A stretch of 14,162 bases of DNA from Irpex lacteus. Lineage: Eukaryota; Basidiomycota; Agaricomycetes; Polyporales; Irpicaceae. The translations under genes and the position numbers were made by a program. Shown one piece after another: positions 1 through 7,616 of this stretch. The stretch spans positions 1-14,162 of the forward strand of contig MQVO02000221.1 in assembly GCA_001986395.2 (NCBI GenBank), read 5' to 3'. Numbering within the stretch: position 1 is the stretch's first letter; each line of letters opens with the position of its first letter. The notes under the pieces are model-generated. The model searched no databases, was not told the DNA's origin, and saw only the letters and a list, made by a program, of their open reading frames with translations.

Positions 1-66
1 TTTATCAGAATCGAACTGATACTTGCTACGTGAAGGGTAGCTGTACTGCCTTTATACAAAAAGACC
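1..66 (-). tRNA. trnE: tRNA-Glu (UUC), 3' end cut by the window edge
   Basis: Read on the minus strand, the 5' acceptor strand GGTCTTT is followed by TT, a three-pair D stem (GTA/TAC) and a five-pair anticodon stem GCTAC/GTAGC. The seven-base loop is CCTTCAC, giving anticodon TTC. The T arm is ATCAG-TTCGATT-CTGAT. Only AAA of the 3' acceptor strand is present; about four acceptor bases and the discriminator lie before base 1. Position 33 is C rather than the usual T. It follows trnM in the same direction after a 22-base spacer, and lies downstream of rnl as in many Pezizomycotina mitochondrial genomes. Confidence 0.88.
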
Positions 67-88
67 CGGTCTTTATTTTTATTTCTAT

Positions 89-159
89 TGCGGCATCAGG
101 AATTGAACCTGCTCTAACAGCTCATGAGGCTATTGTGCCAACCTTTACACTATACCGCA
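89..159 (-). tRNA. trnM: tRNA-Met (CAU)
   Basis: The 71-base minus-strand cloverleaf has acceptor TGCGGTA/TGCCGCA with one G-T pair, a D stem GTG/CAC and an anticodon stem ATAGC/GCTGT. The loop CTCATGA gives anticodon CAT. The T arm has loop TTCAATT, with a mismatch at the outer T-stem pair. The first acceptor pair is a T-A pair rather than a mismatch and the anticodon stem lacks three stacked G-C pairs, so an elongator role is slightly favoured. The choice between initiator and elongator is not settled by the sequence alone. Confidence 0.9.
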
Positions 160-287
160 TGTATGGACACTATCTTATTATTAAGATTCCACCCCTACTC
201 TTTTCTTTCTATGAGTTAGAGCATCCTTCCCTAAACTGCGTTTCGATCAATTAATGTCTTTTTGTTGAACAGTTTTATTATCATACC

Positions 288-340
288 CCAAAAAACTAGG
301 GTCGCTATCGCGGTAGAATTAATTATAACTAGTTTTTTGG
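288..340. repeat. Palindromic element 1, with GC-rich inner cargo
   Basis: Outer arms CCAAAAAACTAG and CTAGTTTTTTGG form a long inverted repeat. The middle carries an extra GC-rich stretch (GGTCGCTATCGCGGTAG) not found in the plain copies, followed by the usual ATAACTAG arm. The extra stretch looks like a second small insertion inside the element. Confidence 0.75.
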
Positions 341-668
341 TGGATTGTTTGGATTTATAATATTCATTCCTTGTTTATTACACATGCCTTCCTCTTTATC
401 GATGGAACTATCCCTTTCCACCCACACCTTTAAGTCTTACTAGTCTCCTATTAAACTTTCATAGATCTTAAACTTGGATATATCTTATTACTTGCTGAAA
501 TCTTATTACTCTTTCCTTACTTCAAAATATAATGAAAATGAGAGACTTGGTTTAAGTTATACTCTCTTATATTTTACTATCATTTATAGCTATTTTACTA
601 TCGTTAATAGATATTAATAAACCTTTTTTAATCTTAATATCCAATATATAATAATAATCTTCACAGAT

Positions 669-716
669 CCCCCAAAAACTAGGAATTATAATTAATTCTA
701 ACTAGTTTTTGTGGGG
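669..716. repeat. Palindromic element 2
   Basis: A 48-base element with arms CCCCCAAAAACTAG and CTAGTTTTTGTGGGG. The inner part reads GGAATTA...TAATTCTAA, the orientation shared by elements at 3760, 5745, 8161 and 9606. Confidence 0.8.
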
Positions 717-1019
717 TTATTTTAAAACTAGAATCTAAATTACCTAGTTTTCTTCTATTTTTAATAAATTATTATAGTTTTCTCCTTTTTTATTTAATTA
801 AAAAAGGGTAGAGAGAATTATAGTTAGTAAGAAGAGAGATTGTATATATTAATAATTATTTTATGTTTTTATATCTTTATTTTTTTTAATAAATTATTTT
901 AGTAAAATTTATACTCTCTTATATAATTAAATACTTTTTTTATTTAGATATAACTTAAATTAAAATATAATTTTTAATTATTTTTATTTATAATATTTTA
1001 TTTAATTTTATGTATTCTT

Positions 1020-1103
1020 CCCCAAAAAACTAGTTATAATTCTTTCATCCGCGATTATTAAAATTTAATTAAATTAAATTTTAATTAGAGCCTAGTTTTT
1101 TGG
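1020..1103. repeat. Palindromic element 3, enlarged by a nested AT palindrome
   Basis: Arms CCCCAAAAAACTAG and CCTAGTTTTTTGG are 84 bases apart end to end. The middle contains the AT palindrome TTAAAATTTAATTAAATT (about 1055-1090). Close copies of that palindrome also occur at 6054-6084 and 9916-9946. A following half element, ending TTAGTTTTTTTGGG, lies at 1111-1134. Confidence 0.7.
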
Positions 1104-1858
1104 AATGGAATTAGAAATAATTAGTTTTTTTGGGTGGATGATTAAACTATAGATCCAGCAATGACAATAAAGCAATAGGATTACAATTATATTGAAAATA
1201 TGAATATTAAGATTTAATTTATGATTTAGTTTAAACTATTATATAAGAATCATCTGTTCCCTTTTTAATATCTTAACTTTAAATTAAAATAAAATTTATT
1301 ACTAACTCCCTTTTTTTTTATAAAACAAAAGAATAAGCCACTCTACCAGAAAGTGGCTGGGCTGAAAGATTTTTTATTGACAATAATTGAGCATATAGTC
1401 TATTTAATAAATTAGTAATGTTAAACTTAATACTTTACAGTACTTACATTTACATCCTATCAAGAAATGTTCTATTTCTTAAAAAATTAAAATATACTAA
1501 AGATATTTTAATGATAGTATCTAGGGGATAGTTTCGTGCATTTATTCCTTCAGCACTTATCTAATATGTTTGTGGCTACCCAACTATGCATTTTTAATTT
1601 TTTATGCAATTATTTCAACAATTGGTACACTATAGAAACACAGCCTATTGATCCTTTCGTACTAGAAGGTCTCTCCTTTTTACTATTTATCCCTCCAGAA
1701 GATAGGGACCATACTGACTCACGTCGTATTAAACCCAAACTCGCGTAACCTTTTAATCGGCGAACAGCCGAACCCTTCCGAGCTTTTGCCCCCGGAGGAT
1801 AGGTTGAGTCGACATCGAGGTGCCAAACAGCTGGGACAATGTGTACTCTCACCAGCTA

Positions 1859-1876
1859 TCAGCCTGTTATCCCTAG
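1859..1876 (-). other. Intron-free omega (mL2449) site in rnl
   Basis: The minus strand reads TAGGGATAACAGGCTGAT without interruption. This is the conserved rRNA segment where many fungal LSU genes carry the omega-type group I intron. In Pezizomycotina that intron often encodes ribosomal protein S3. Here the site is empty, so rps3 is not at its common intronic location in this genome. Confidence 0.85.
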
Positions 1877-2846
1877 CGTAACTTTTATCGATTGATCCCC
1901 GTCTATTCCATAATATAGCGAGGGGTCACTATGCCCTACTTACGTATCTGTCCGACTTCTAAGTCTATCAGTTAAGCATGCTCTAGCCATTACGCCATTA
2001 CAACCTTTATCACTGGTTGATTGATCTCCTTTCAAAAATCTAGCTATACCTTAAAAATTTTTAATATAAATAATAAATAATCATCAATTTTAATAACAAA
2101 TTGATTTTATATGTCTGTATATAAGCGTCTTATATTTTTTTTAATTAAAACTATGGATGCATTTTGATACTCTTTCAAAGCGACCGCCCAGTCAAACTGC
2201 CCATTAGTCAACTATCTCTCTATCTATTAAATAAGAGGTAAATTTAATCTGAAACCAAAGTCTTAAGGTATCTCACCTTTCGTCTATCGACATCCCTAAT
2301 CACTTCATACTAAGGTTTGATTAACATGATGACTAACTACAGTAAAGCTGCATAGGGTCTTCCCGTCCACCTGGAGGTAACCCGCATCTGCACGGGTAAT
2401 TCAATTTCACTGAGCAAGTTGTAGAGACAGTGAGACCATCGTTAAACTATTGATACCGGACCACATTTAATGGCCAATTTATTTTGCTACCTTAGGATCC
2501 TCATAGTTAAGACCGCTATTAACCATTGATTTGATTAGTAATAGTTATCCTATCACCTCTCTTATTTATTTGGCATTGGGCAAGTTTCATCCAGAATACT
2601 ATGATATTAATCATTGCTCTGAATTGTGTTTTTAGTAAACAGTCGGGCCTCCGATTTTGTGCCACCTATATCCTTTTTAAGAATTAAAAAAAAAAGGGTA
2701 ATAGGTTCCTCTTATCGTCTAACTTTAGAGGAGAACTTGCCGAGTTCCTTAACAACTTTTAGCTCTACGCCTTGGTATACTCTACCTACGAACCTGTGTC
2801 GGTTTAGGGTACGGTAGATTAAAATTAAAAATAAAATAATAATTGT

Positions 2847-2881
2847 TCCCCTTGCCCAAAGCCAGTGGCTTAAGGCAGGGG
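2847..2881. repeat. GC-rich hairpin cluster inside rnl
   Basis: CCCCTTGCC pairs with GGCAGGGG with one bulged base, and inside it AGCCA pairs with TGGCT. The block is strikingly GC-rich inside an AT-rich variable region of rnl. It resembles the GC clusters seen in some fungal mitochondrial genomes. Confidence 0.6.
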
Positions 2882-3759
2882 CAGTAAAGATTACTATTTA
2901 ATTTAAAAAAAACTTTATTTTCCCGGTTCAAAAAGAACTTTAGGTTTTAAACTCATCAGTCAAAACATTGGTTTTGAACCTTAGAGGCCGCATTAACATA
3001 AGGAGGTTTAACCTTTCCTTATAACCCTTTCGTATTCGGCGAGAAGTATTATAACTTCTTTTTACGTTACTCATGTCAGCATTATCTCTTCAGTATCCTA
3101 TAAATAATGAAACACTATTTAATTTCAGGTTTCCTGAATGTTCTACTACCTAGATTTAGAATAGAATTATTTGACTATTCTAAAGCAACACGATATCGGT
3201 TGATTATTTAAGACCCGTTAAATTTTCGGTGCGACATTCTGAAGACTGATACGTTGTTACAAACGGTCATTAAAAGATAGCGACTACCAGGCTCACTTTA
3301 CAGTTGCGTTCAATTTTGCTACTACCTTAATTTCACTTAATAATCATTTGGGACCTTGATTCGTGTTCTCGGCTGTTTCCGTCTTGACTACCCACCTTAG
3401 CATGAGTAGTCTGAATATCTATCATCAATTTATGTAATTCCGAGATTCTCTTCCATTGGTAAGATTTTTACGTCCCCGCAACTTAAACATTGATTATAAT
3501 TAAAAATTATAATTTATTTGGAATTGAGTGCTGTACCTTCATAAATTTTGTATAGATGTCATACCTACATATGTTTCGTAGAAAACCAGCTATCACTAGG
3601 TCAGATTGGCATTTCACCGCTTCCCTAAACTCATCGGAGAATTATGCAACATTCACCCGTTCGATCCATTCATCATTTAAGATTAAAATCTGGTCTAGGG
3701 AAGATCACCTAGCTTCGGGTCTAATAGAAGTAACTTATCCAACACTAATTTAGTTAATA

Positions 3760-3811
3760 CCCCAAAAAACACTAGTAATTATAAATAATTCTAACTAGTT
3801 TTTTTGGGGGG
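3760..3811. repeat. Palindromic element 4, inside rnl
   Basis: Arms CCCCAAAAAACACTAG and CTAGTTTTTTTGGGG flank the inner TAATTATAAATAATTCTAA. It sits within the rRNA gene between blocks that resemble conserved LSU sequence, so it is probably transcribed as an extra hairpin in a variable region. Confidence 0.85.
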
Positions 3812-4582
3812 TTTTACTAATTAAATTTTATGTCCAGTCGCTTTCGCTAGGGCTTTTAACCTTGCTACTCCCATTAACTTGCTGACCCATTATGCAAAAG
3901 GTACGCCGTCATTTTAAAAAACTTCGACTGCTTATAGAGTTACTAATTCAAGACTATTTCACAATGTCTATAACATTACTTTTTCAACTTTTTCCTTCAC
4001 AGTACTTTTCACTATCGCTAAATTTATAATACTTAGCCTTAGAGGATGGTTCCCCTATATTCCGACAAGTTAACTCTCATCGTACTTTATATTTTTATTA
4101 GAATATTAATTTAATATTCGATAATTTTTTTAATTACACAGGACTTTCACCTTCTTTGGTTACTTTATTCATACTTATTTATTTAATATTTCTTCCCTTT
4201 TTTTTTTATTATTAAATAAATAAAAAGGTACATAAGATAAATACTATAAAATATTTTTATTATTACTTTAATTGTAAAAAATTATCTTTTAGGCTAATCC
4301 GATTTCACTCACCATTACTCTCGGAGTCTCGGTTGATTTCCTTTCCTTTCCTTACTGAAATGGTTTACTTCAGGAAGTTTAAATATAAAGGTTTCCCTTA
4401 GGATCGCCACTTTATTTATTCCGTCCAGCCCCTCTCCCCCCTAAAGATGATAGAGGATAGAGGATATTGGACAGTGGCTTTTGGTTTTATACCTCCTTTT
4501 TTATAAATTTGCTAGTTATCCTTAAATAACTCCTTTAAAATACTATTTGATGTTAACTATATTGTCATCGATTCTTTTATTA

Positions 4583-4768
4583 TTAAAAAAAGTTTTTTTG
4601 TTTTATTAATTTATTTTTATTTGGGTTATCTATTAAAATTCGGCTTAAATTTAACAGCTCCCCGACGAAGTGTGGGACTTCAAAGAGTACCAGGAGCCGA
4701 GAGGCAGATTGTTTATTGATTCTGTATGTACACAAATTTCTTCCAGATTTGGTATCCATAGTAACCAC
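4583..4768 (-). CDS. Short unrecognised reading frame upstream of rnl
   Basis: This is a 61-codon minus-strand frame starting with GTG (an ATG follows three codons later) and ending about 20 bases before the estimated 5' end of rnl. The first two thirds are less AT-rich than the flanks and use codons such as CTC, GTC, CGG and CTG. That usage resembles the endonuclease remnants elsewhere in the window. The last 20 codons are almost pure A and T and look like read-through into spacer. I do not recognise the protein, and no LAGLIDADG motif is present. It may be the tail of a decayed intron-encoded protein joined to the rnl leader. The frame stops just before the GC-rich joint at 4766-4805, where the 1.55 kb repeat begins. 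Confidence 0.25.
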   Translation of the reverse strand: MVTMDTKSGRNLCTYRINKQSASRLLVLFEVPHFVGELLNLSRILIDNPNKNKLIKQKNFF

Positions 4769-4829
4769 TCCCCCCTAAATTAAAAAAGTATTGATTGAAG
4801 GGGGGAAAGCTTTATAGTTGTGAAGGTCT

Positions 4830-5116
4830 ATGCTAATTATATTACCCTAACTATCTCTACAGTAGTATTAATTCTATCACTACAGATATGGTATTCCTTC
4901 TATATTTCTTTAAGTTAATATAAAGCAGTAGAGGATTATGTTACCTTATTGTCATCTACATATGGAGCCATTAATCTATACATAGTTATACTTACTACCT
5001 TTATAACGCCTATCTATGTACTAGCTAGTTGGAATAATGTATATCATAATGTACCTGCATTTATAATTGCTATATTTGTAGTGCTAGATATTCTTCTTTT
5101 TGATATTTTATTTTAA
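4830..5116 (+). pseudogene. nad4: nad4 N-terminal fragment, frameshifted (copy 1)
   Basis: NADH dehydrogenase subunit 4 is a membrane subunit of respiratory complex I. From the ATG at 4830 the frame reads MLIILP. It then continues after a frameshift near 4845 as hydrophobic sequence (STVVLILSLQIWYSF), meets TAA at 4916, and stays open to TAA at 5114-5116. The last open part, with INLYIVILTTFITP, ASWNNV and VVLDILLFDILF, matches the early NAD4 pattern of two membrane helices around a short W-N loop and the segment resembling LLLFYIFFE. Only about 95 residues of a protein usually near 480-500 residues are present, with at least one frameshift and one stop, so it cannot be functional. An intact nad4 is expected elsewhere in the genome. 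Confidence 0.72.
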
Positions 5117-5429
5117 GTACCTCCCCTATTCTTTTTATTAATAATTACCTTCATTTGTTCGATCCACCGCATGTAGCTGTGAAGCTTCAGTCCTGTCAGA
5201 GGGTGAAGCCCGGAGAATAGAAGAAAGTAACCACTGTTGTCAGATCCCGTAGTGAAGTCATAACCAAAGTATTATAACCATCTGATGTGTGAATCTTTAC
5301 ACGAGTGTTAAATAGTAGCCGCAGTGCTTCAAACAGTACTAGATGTGGACGTTGCTTCAGACTAAAAACAGAAATCACCGTTGGACTTAATATGGAAGGA
5401 TCCTTCAGCAATAGTAAATCCTACTACCA
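5113..5429 (-). pseudogene. LAGLIDADG endonuclease fragment (copy 1), two frameshifts
   Basis: LAGLIDADG homing endonucleases are encoded in mobile group I introns and cut intronless alleles. The minus-strand frame begins MVVGFTIAEGSFHIKSNGDF, where GFTIAEGSF is a LAGLIDADG-type motif. It continues with LKQRPHLVLFEALRLLF, YNTLVMTSLRDL and SPGFT. Here a run of five A at about 5363-5367 (four in copy 2) breaks the frame after the motif. A second shift near 5205 separates SPGFT from the tail LTGLKLHSYMRWIEQMK, which lies in another frame to TAA at 5113-5115. Its 3' end overlaps the last codon of the nad4 fragment on the other strand. A palindromic half element abuts its 5' end. Confidence 0.8.
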
Positions 5430-6086
5430 TCCAAAAAACTAGTTAGAATTATTTTAGGGTACAGACTGTGTAATTTATTTAATTTTATTTTAAGTAGAGG
5501 GTCTATTTAACAATATAATTCTAACTAATACCCTTTGTGGAATATGGATAGACTAAGTAAATAGCTATCTTATTATTTATTCTAATTCTCTTTAACCTAA
5601 AGGATAATAAATACTCTATTTATTTAACTGAGTGTCCCTCCTCCAATTAACTTGGGTTCCAAAGAGTTAAGATTAGTACTAGAGGGATTCCCCCTTGTGT
5701 CCTCCCTCCAATTAACTTACAAATAATAACTAAAGAATCAGAGTCCCAAAAACACTAGGAATTAGAATTCATTCTAATTAGTTTTTTGGGGATTGTTAGA
5801 ATAGAATAAATTTAATTAAACAATTAAAATAAATTAATGTTTGTTCTCTCAAAGATGAGTAAAGTTAAAGAATTTAAAGGGAGCTAGCGATTAATAATAA
5901 ATAATCTTAGAATAATATTTTTATAATTATTTAACTCTTTTTCCCTACTCTATTTATTTAACTCTTCAAAAGAATAATAGTTTATTGTAATCACTCTCCA
6001 CTCCACTTTAGTGGCTAGTGGCTTAATAAATTATTTAATTATTTTGGTAGGGGTTATTAAAATTTAATTAAATTTTAATTAGGGCA
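5430..6086. other. Non-coding interior of the 1.55 kb unit (copy 1)
   Basis: No gene is visible. It contains a left-half palindromic element (about 5431-5457) and a full one (5745-5791). A 22-base near-repeat ending CTCCAATTAACTT occurs around 5632 and 5698. A GC-rich hairpin CCACTTTAGTGG lies near 6002-6014, and the AT palindrome that also occurs in element 3 lies at 6054-6084. Confidence 0.6.
5745..5791. repeat. Palindromic element in the 1.55 kb unit (copy 1)
   Basis: Arms CCCAAAAACACTAG and TTAGTTTTTTGGGG surround the inner GAATTAGAATTCATTCTAA. It is duplicated with the unit at 9606-9654, where the right arm has one extra T and one extra G. Confidence 0.8.
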
Positions 6087-6263
6087 CCTATAATAACATT
6101 AAGACAAACTGATCTGATAGTTATAGTAGCTTAGAGTTCTTTATCTCATATGGCTGTATGTATATTAAGTATATTCTCTTATAGTATCACAGGTTTAACT
6201 GGTAGTTTAGTATTATCAGTAGCTCATGGTTTTGTATCATCAGGTCTACTTATTAAAGTAGGA
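6087..6263 (+). pseudogene. nad4: nad4 internal fragment with stop codon (copy 1)
   Basis: The plus frame reads TLRQTDLIVIVA, TAG, SSLSHMAVCILSIFS, TGSLVLSVAHGFVSSGLL. This matches the conserved NAD4 core (typically T-x-R-x-x-D-x-K-x-x-I-A-Y-S-S-x-S-H followed by A/S-H-G-x-V-S-S), which belongs to the proton-channel helices. The tyrosine before SS is replaced by TAG, and the conserved lysine after D is isoleucine. The frame then runs into unrelated AT-rich sequence after KVGER. It lies about 970 bases after the N-terminal fragment in the same orientation, with roughly a hundred or more codons of nad4 missing between them. Confidence 0.8.
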
Positions 6264-6773
6264 GAAAGGGGAATAAGATTAAAAAGAAAGAAAGACTGTG
6301 TAATTTATTTAATTTTATTTTAAGTAGAGGGTCCCCCTATTAAATTTTATTTATTATCATAGCAATATATTTCTTATCTTATTACATCTTTATTAATTTA
6401 ATTCATTTTATTTATTTTACACTTATAAATAGTAAACAATAATATTCCGTTTATATTAGTTATAAATCAAATTAAAAATAGCAATCAATCCTATACACTA
6501 ACCATTTTATGGAATTGTAGTATACCTAGCTATTTTTAAAACAAATTATTATAATTTAATATAAACAAAAATTTAATATATAAAAATGGAAAATATATTA
6601 AAAAAAGGGAGGGTGTGATTTTTAATTAAATCAGCTACAGTACATCAATCTTTAAAATTAAAAAATTTTTACCCAAGGGACACTCTTATTTTACCAAAGA
6701 AAATAGTGATAAAAAGAAGAGTGACTTTATTATTTTTCTTCAATTAACTATATTTTTATTCTTTAACATTACT

Positions 6774-6819
6774 CCCCAAAAAACTAGTTAGAATTATTTC
6801 TAATTCCTAGTTTTTTGGG
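6774..6819. repeat. Palindromic element 7, inverted orientation
   Basis: Arms CCCCAAAAAACTAG and CTAGTTTTTTGGG flank the inner TTAGAATTATTTCTAATTC. The asymmetric inner bases are inverted relative to the copies at 669 and 3760, so the family occurs in both orientations. Confidence 0.85.
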
Positions 6820-7227
6820 TCATTATTATTTATTATAATAGTTAAAATAACTTTATTATCTTTATTTTTCTTTATATTCTCTTTAATCTTTAGCTTTACT
6901 CAAAAGGGGCTAGTCGTAGTTCAAATGATCTAGTTTTAGTTAGTTAAATAAAGAAGATAGTAAAGTTACCTCTTCGATCTTTAGTTTCACTCATTAGACT
7001 GATTGCTAAAGTTCAAATTATTAATAGTTTGGGAATATAAACAAAAATTAAATATATAAAATGGAAGACTAACCGTCCACCTATTTTTTTTATTATCTAA
7101 TTTATTTTGTTCCCTCCCTCCCTAATTCTTTTATTTAAATATAATATAAAATTTTACTATAATTCCTTACAAAATAATGTAGACTTAGTTGCTCACTTAA
7201 TCTTATTTACTTTATTTACTTAACCTT

Positions 7228-7267
7228 CCCCAAAAAACTAATTATTTCTAATTCCTAGTTTTTTGGG
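7228..7267. repeat. Palindromic element 8, shortened
   Basis: Arms CCCCAAAAAACTA and CCTAGTTTTTTGGG surround ATTATTTCTAATT. It matches element 7 except for a short deletion (GTTAGA region) in the left inner arm. Confidence 0.8.
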
Positions 7268-7349
7268 ATTAGCTAATTCAACTAAACTATTTTTTAATAA
7301 ACTAACTAATGGTACTATAATTAAGAAATGTGCAAAGTATAGAACTGTA

Positions 7350-7616
7350 TTTATTTGTTAAAATTCTATAAATGAAAACTCTATAAATAAAATTTTTACG
7401 TTGCTCCACCTCCTAGATAAAGGACAAATTGGAGGTACTGTTTACGGACGTTATGTTTCTTTAGTTTATACTTTATTCATGGAAAAACAAAATAATATTG
7501 TAACAGCCAATAAGAGATTATATCCTTTTACAGAAGTGAATCCGTTTATGAGTTGGAGTGAGAAATTGTCAATGGTTTTATACGGTGATTCACCTGAAGC
7601 TAAGATCTTAAGGTAA
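7350..7616 (+). CDS. Fragment or diverged copy of the unrecognised membrane ORF at 13 kb
   Basis: The open plus frame extends upstream of the TTG at 7401; non-ATG codons such as ATA (7365) or ATT (7389) could start it. It ends with TAA at 7614-7616. The protein contains [20 protein letters not shown] and [20 protein letters not shown] and ends KILR. Residues 14-71 counted from the TTG align without a gap to 58 residues of the minus-strand protein encoded at 12949-13122. Shared positions include F-M-x-x-Q-x-N, T-x-N, P-x-T-x-x-N-P, W, L, G-[DE]-S and L-R. This is my own visual alignment. It lacks the membrane helix of the larger protein and stops at the end of the shared block, so it is either a truncated remnant or a small related gene. 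The function of the family is unknown to me. Confidence 0.45.

Larger units (their letters stand above)
160..1414. other. AT-rich spacer between rnl and trnM with palindromic elements
   Basis: I see no tRNA, protein gene or recognisable gene fragment in this stretch. It holds three whole palindromic elements (288-340, 669-716, 1020-1103) and a right-half element around 1111-1134. A small GC-rich hairpin, AGCCACT...AGTGGCT, lies at 1337-1357 just beyond the estimated rnl 3' end and could be a processing or stability structure. The 74-codon frame overlapping the two tRNAs at 30-254 is not a gene. Confidence 0.6.
1415..4560 (-). rRNA. rnl: Mitochondrial large-subunit (LSU) ribosomal RNA
   Basis: Read on the minus strand, it contains in order the landmarks of bacterial-type 23S rRNA. 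These include the domain I block near 4270-4420, the AGCCTTAG block near 4040 and the GTTAAGGAACTCGGCAAG block near 2730-2755. The GACGGGAAGACCCTATG core lies near 2356-2370, the GGGATAACAGGCTGAT core at 1859-1874, the GATGTCGACTC peptidyl-transferase strand near 1805-1818 and the sarcin-ricin loop AGTACGAAAGG at 1653-1663. Both ends are estimated by spacing against E. coli 23S and may be off by about 50 bases. The conserved core runs without interruption at the sites I followed, so no group I intron is visible. About 3.1 kb is long for intronless rnl because of AT-rich expansions, a palindromic element at 3760 and a GC hairpin at 2847. Reading frames inside it are not genes. Confidence 0.96.
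4779..6328. repeat. 1.55 kb direct repeat, copy 1
   Basis: This segment recurs at 8640-10190 with the same content and orientation. Reading the copies side by side, I find only small insertions or deletions, mostly in homopolymer runs, and no clear base substitution. It begins ATTAAAAAAGTATTGATTG and ends AATTTTATTTTAAGTAGA. It holds a 5' nad4 fragment, an antisense LAGLIDADG fragment, two palindromic-element pieces and an internal nad4 fragment. Within the copy, a roughly 40-base sequence beginning GACTGTGTAATTTATTTAAT occurs at 5465 and again at 6294. Confidence 0.95.
6329..7339. other. AT-rich spacer between the two 1.55 kb copies, left part
   Basis: No gene is recognisable on either strand. 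It holds two palindromic elements (6774-6819 and 7228-7267) and a near-repeat of about 33 bases, beginning AATATAAACAAAAATT and ending ATGGAA, at 6558-6591 and 7034-7066. It also holds a loose pair of similar blocks (ATCTTTAG...AGTTCAAAT) near 6890-6928 and 6979-7018. Confidence 0.55.

Noticed and set aside
30..254. A 74-codon plus-strand frame at the left end
   Set aside because: It runs antisense through trnE and trnM.
1536..3753. Several reading frames of 60-80 codons on both strands inside rnl
   Set aside because: They cover conserved LSU rRNA landmarks such as the sarcin-ricin loop and the GGGATAACAGG segment, so they are chance frames.
5196..5411. Copy-1 endonuclease read as a complete 71-codon gene
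   Set aside because: Its start is an artefact of the extra A; copy 2 shows that the frame continues upstream through the GFTIAEGSF motif, and the C-terminal tail is frameshifted in both.
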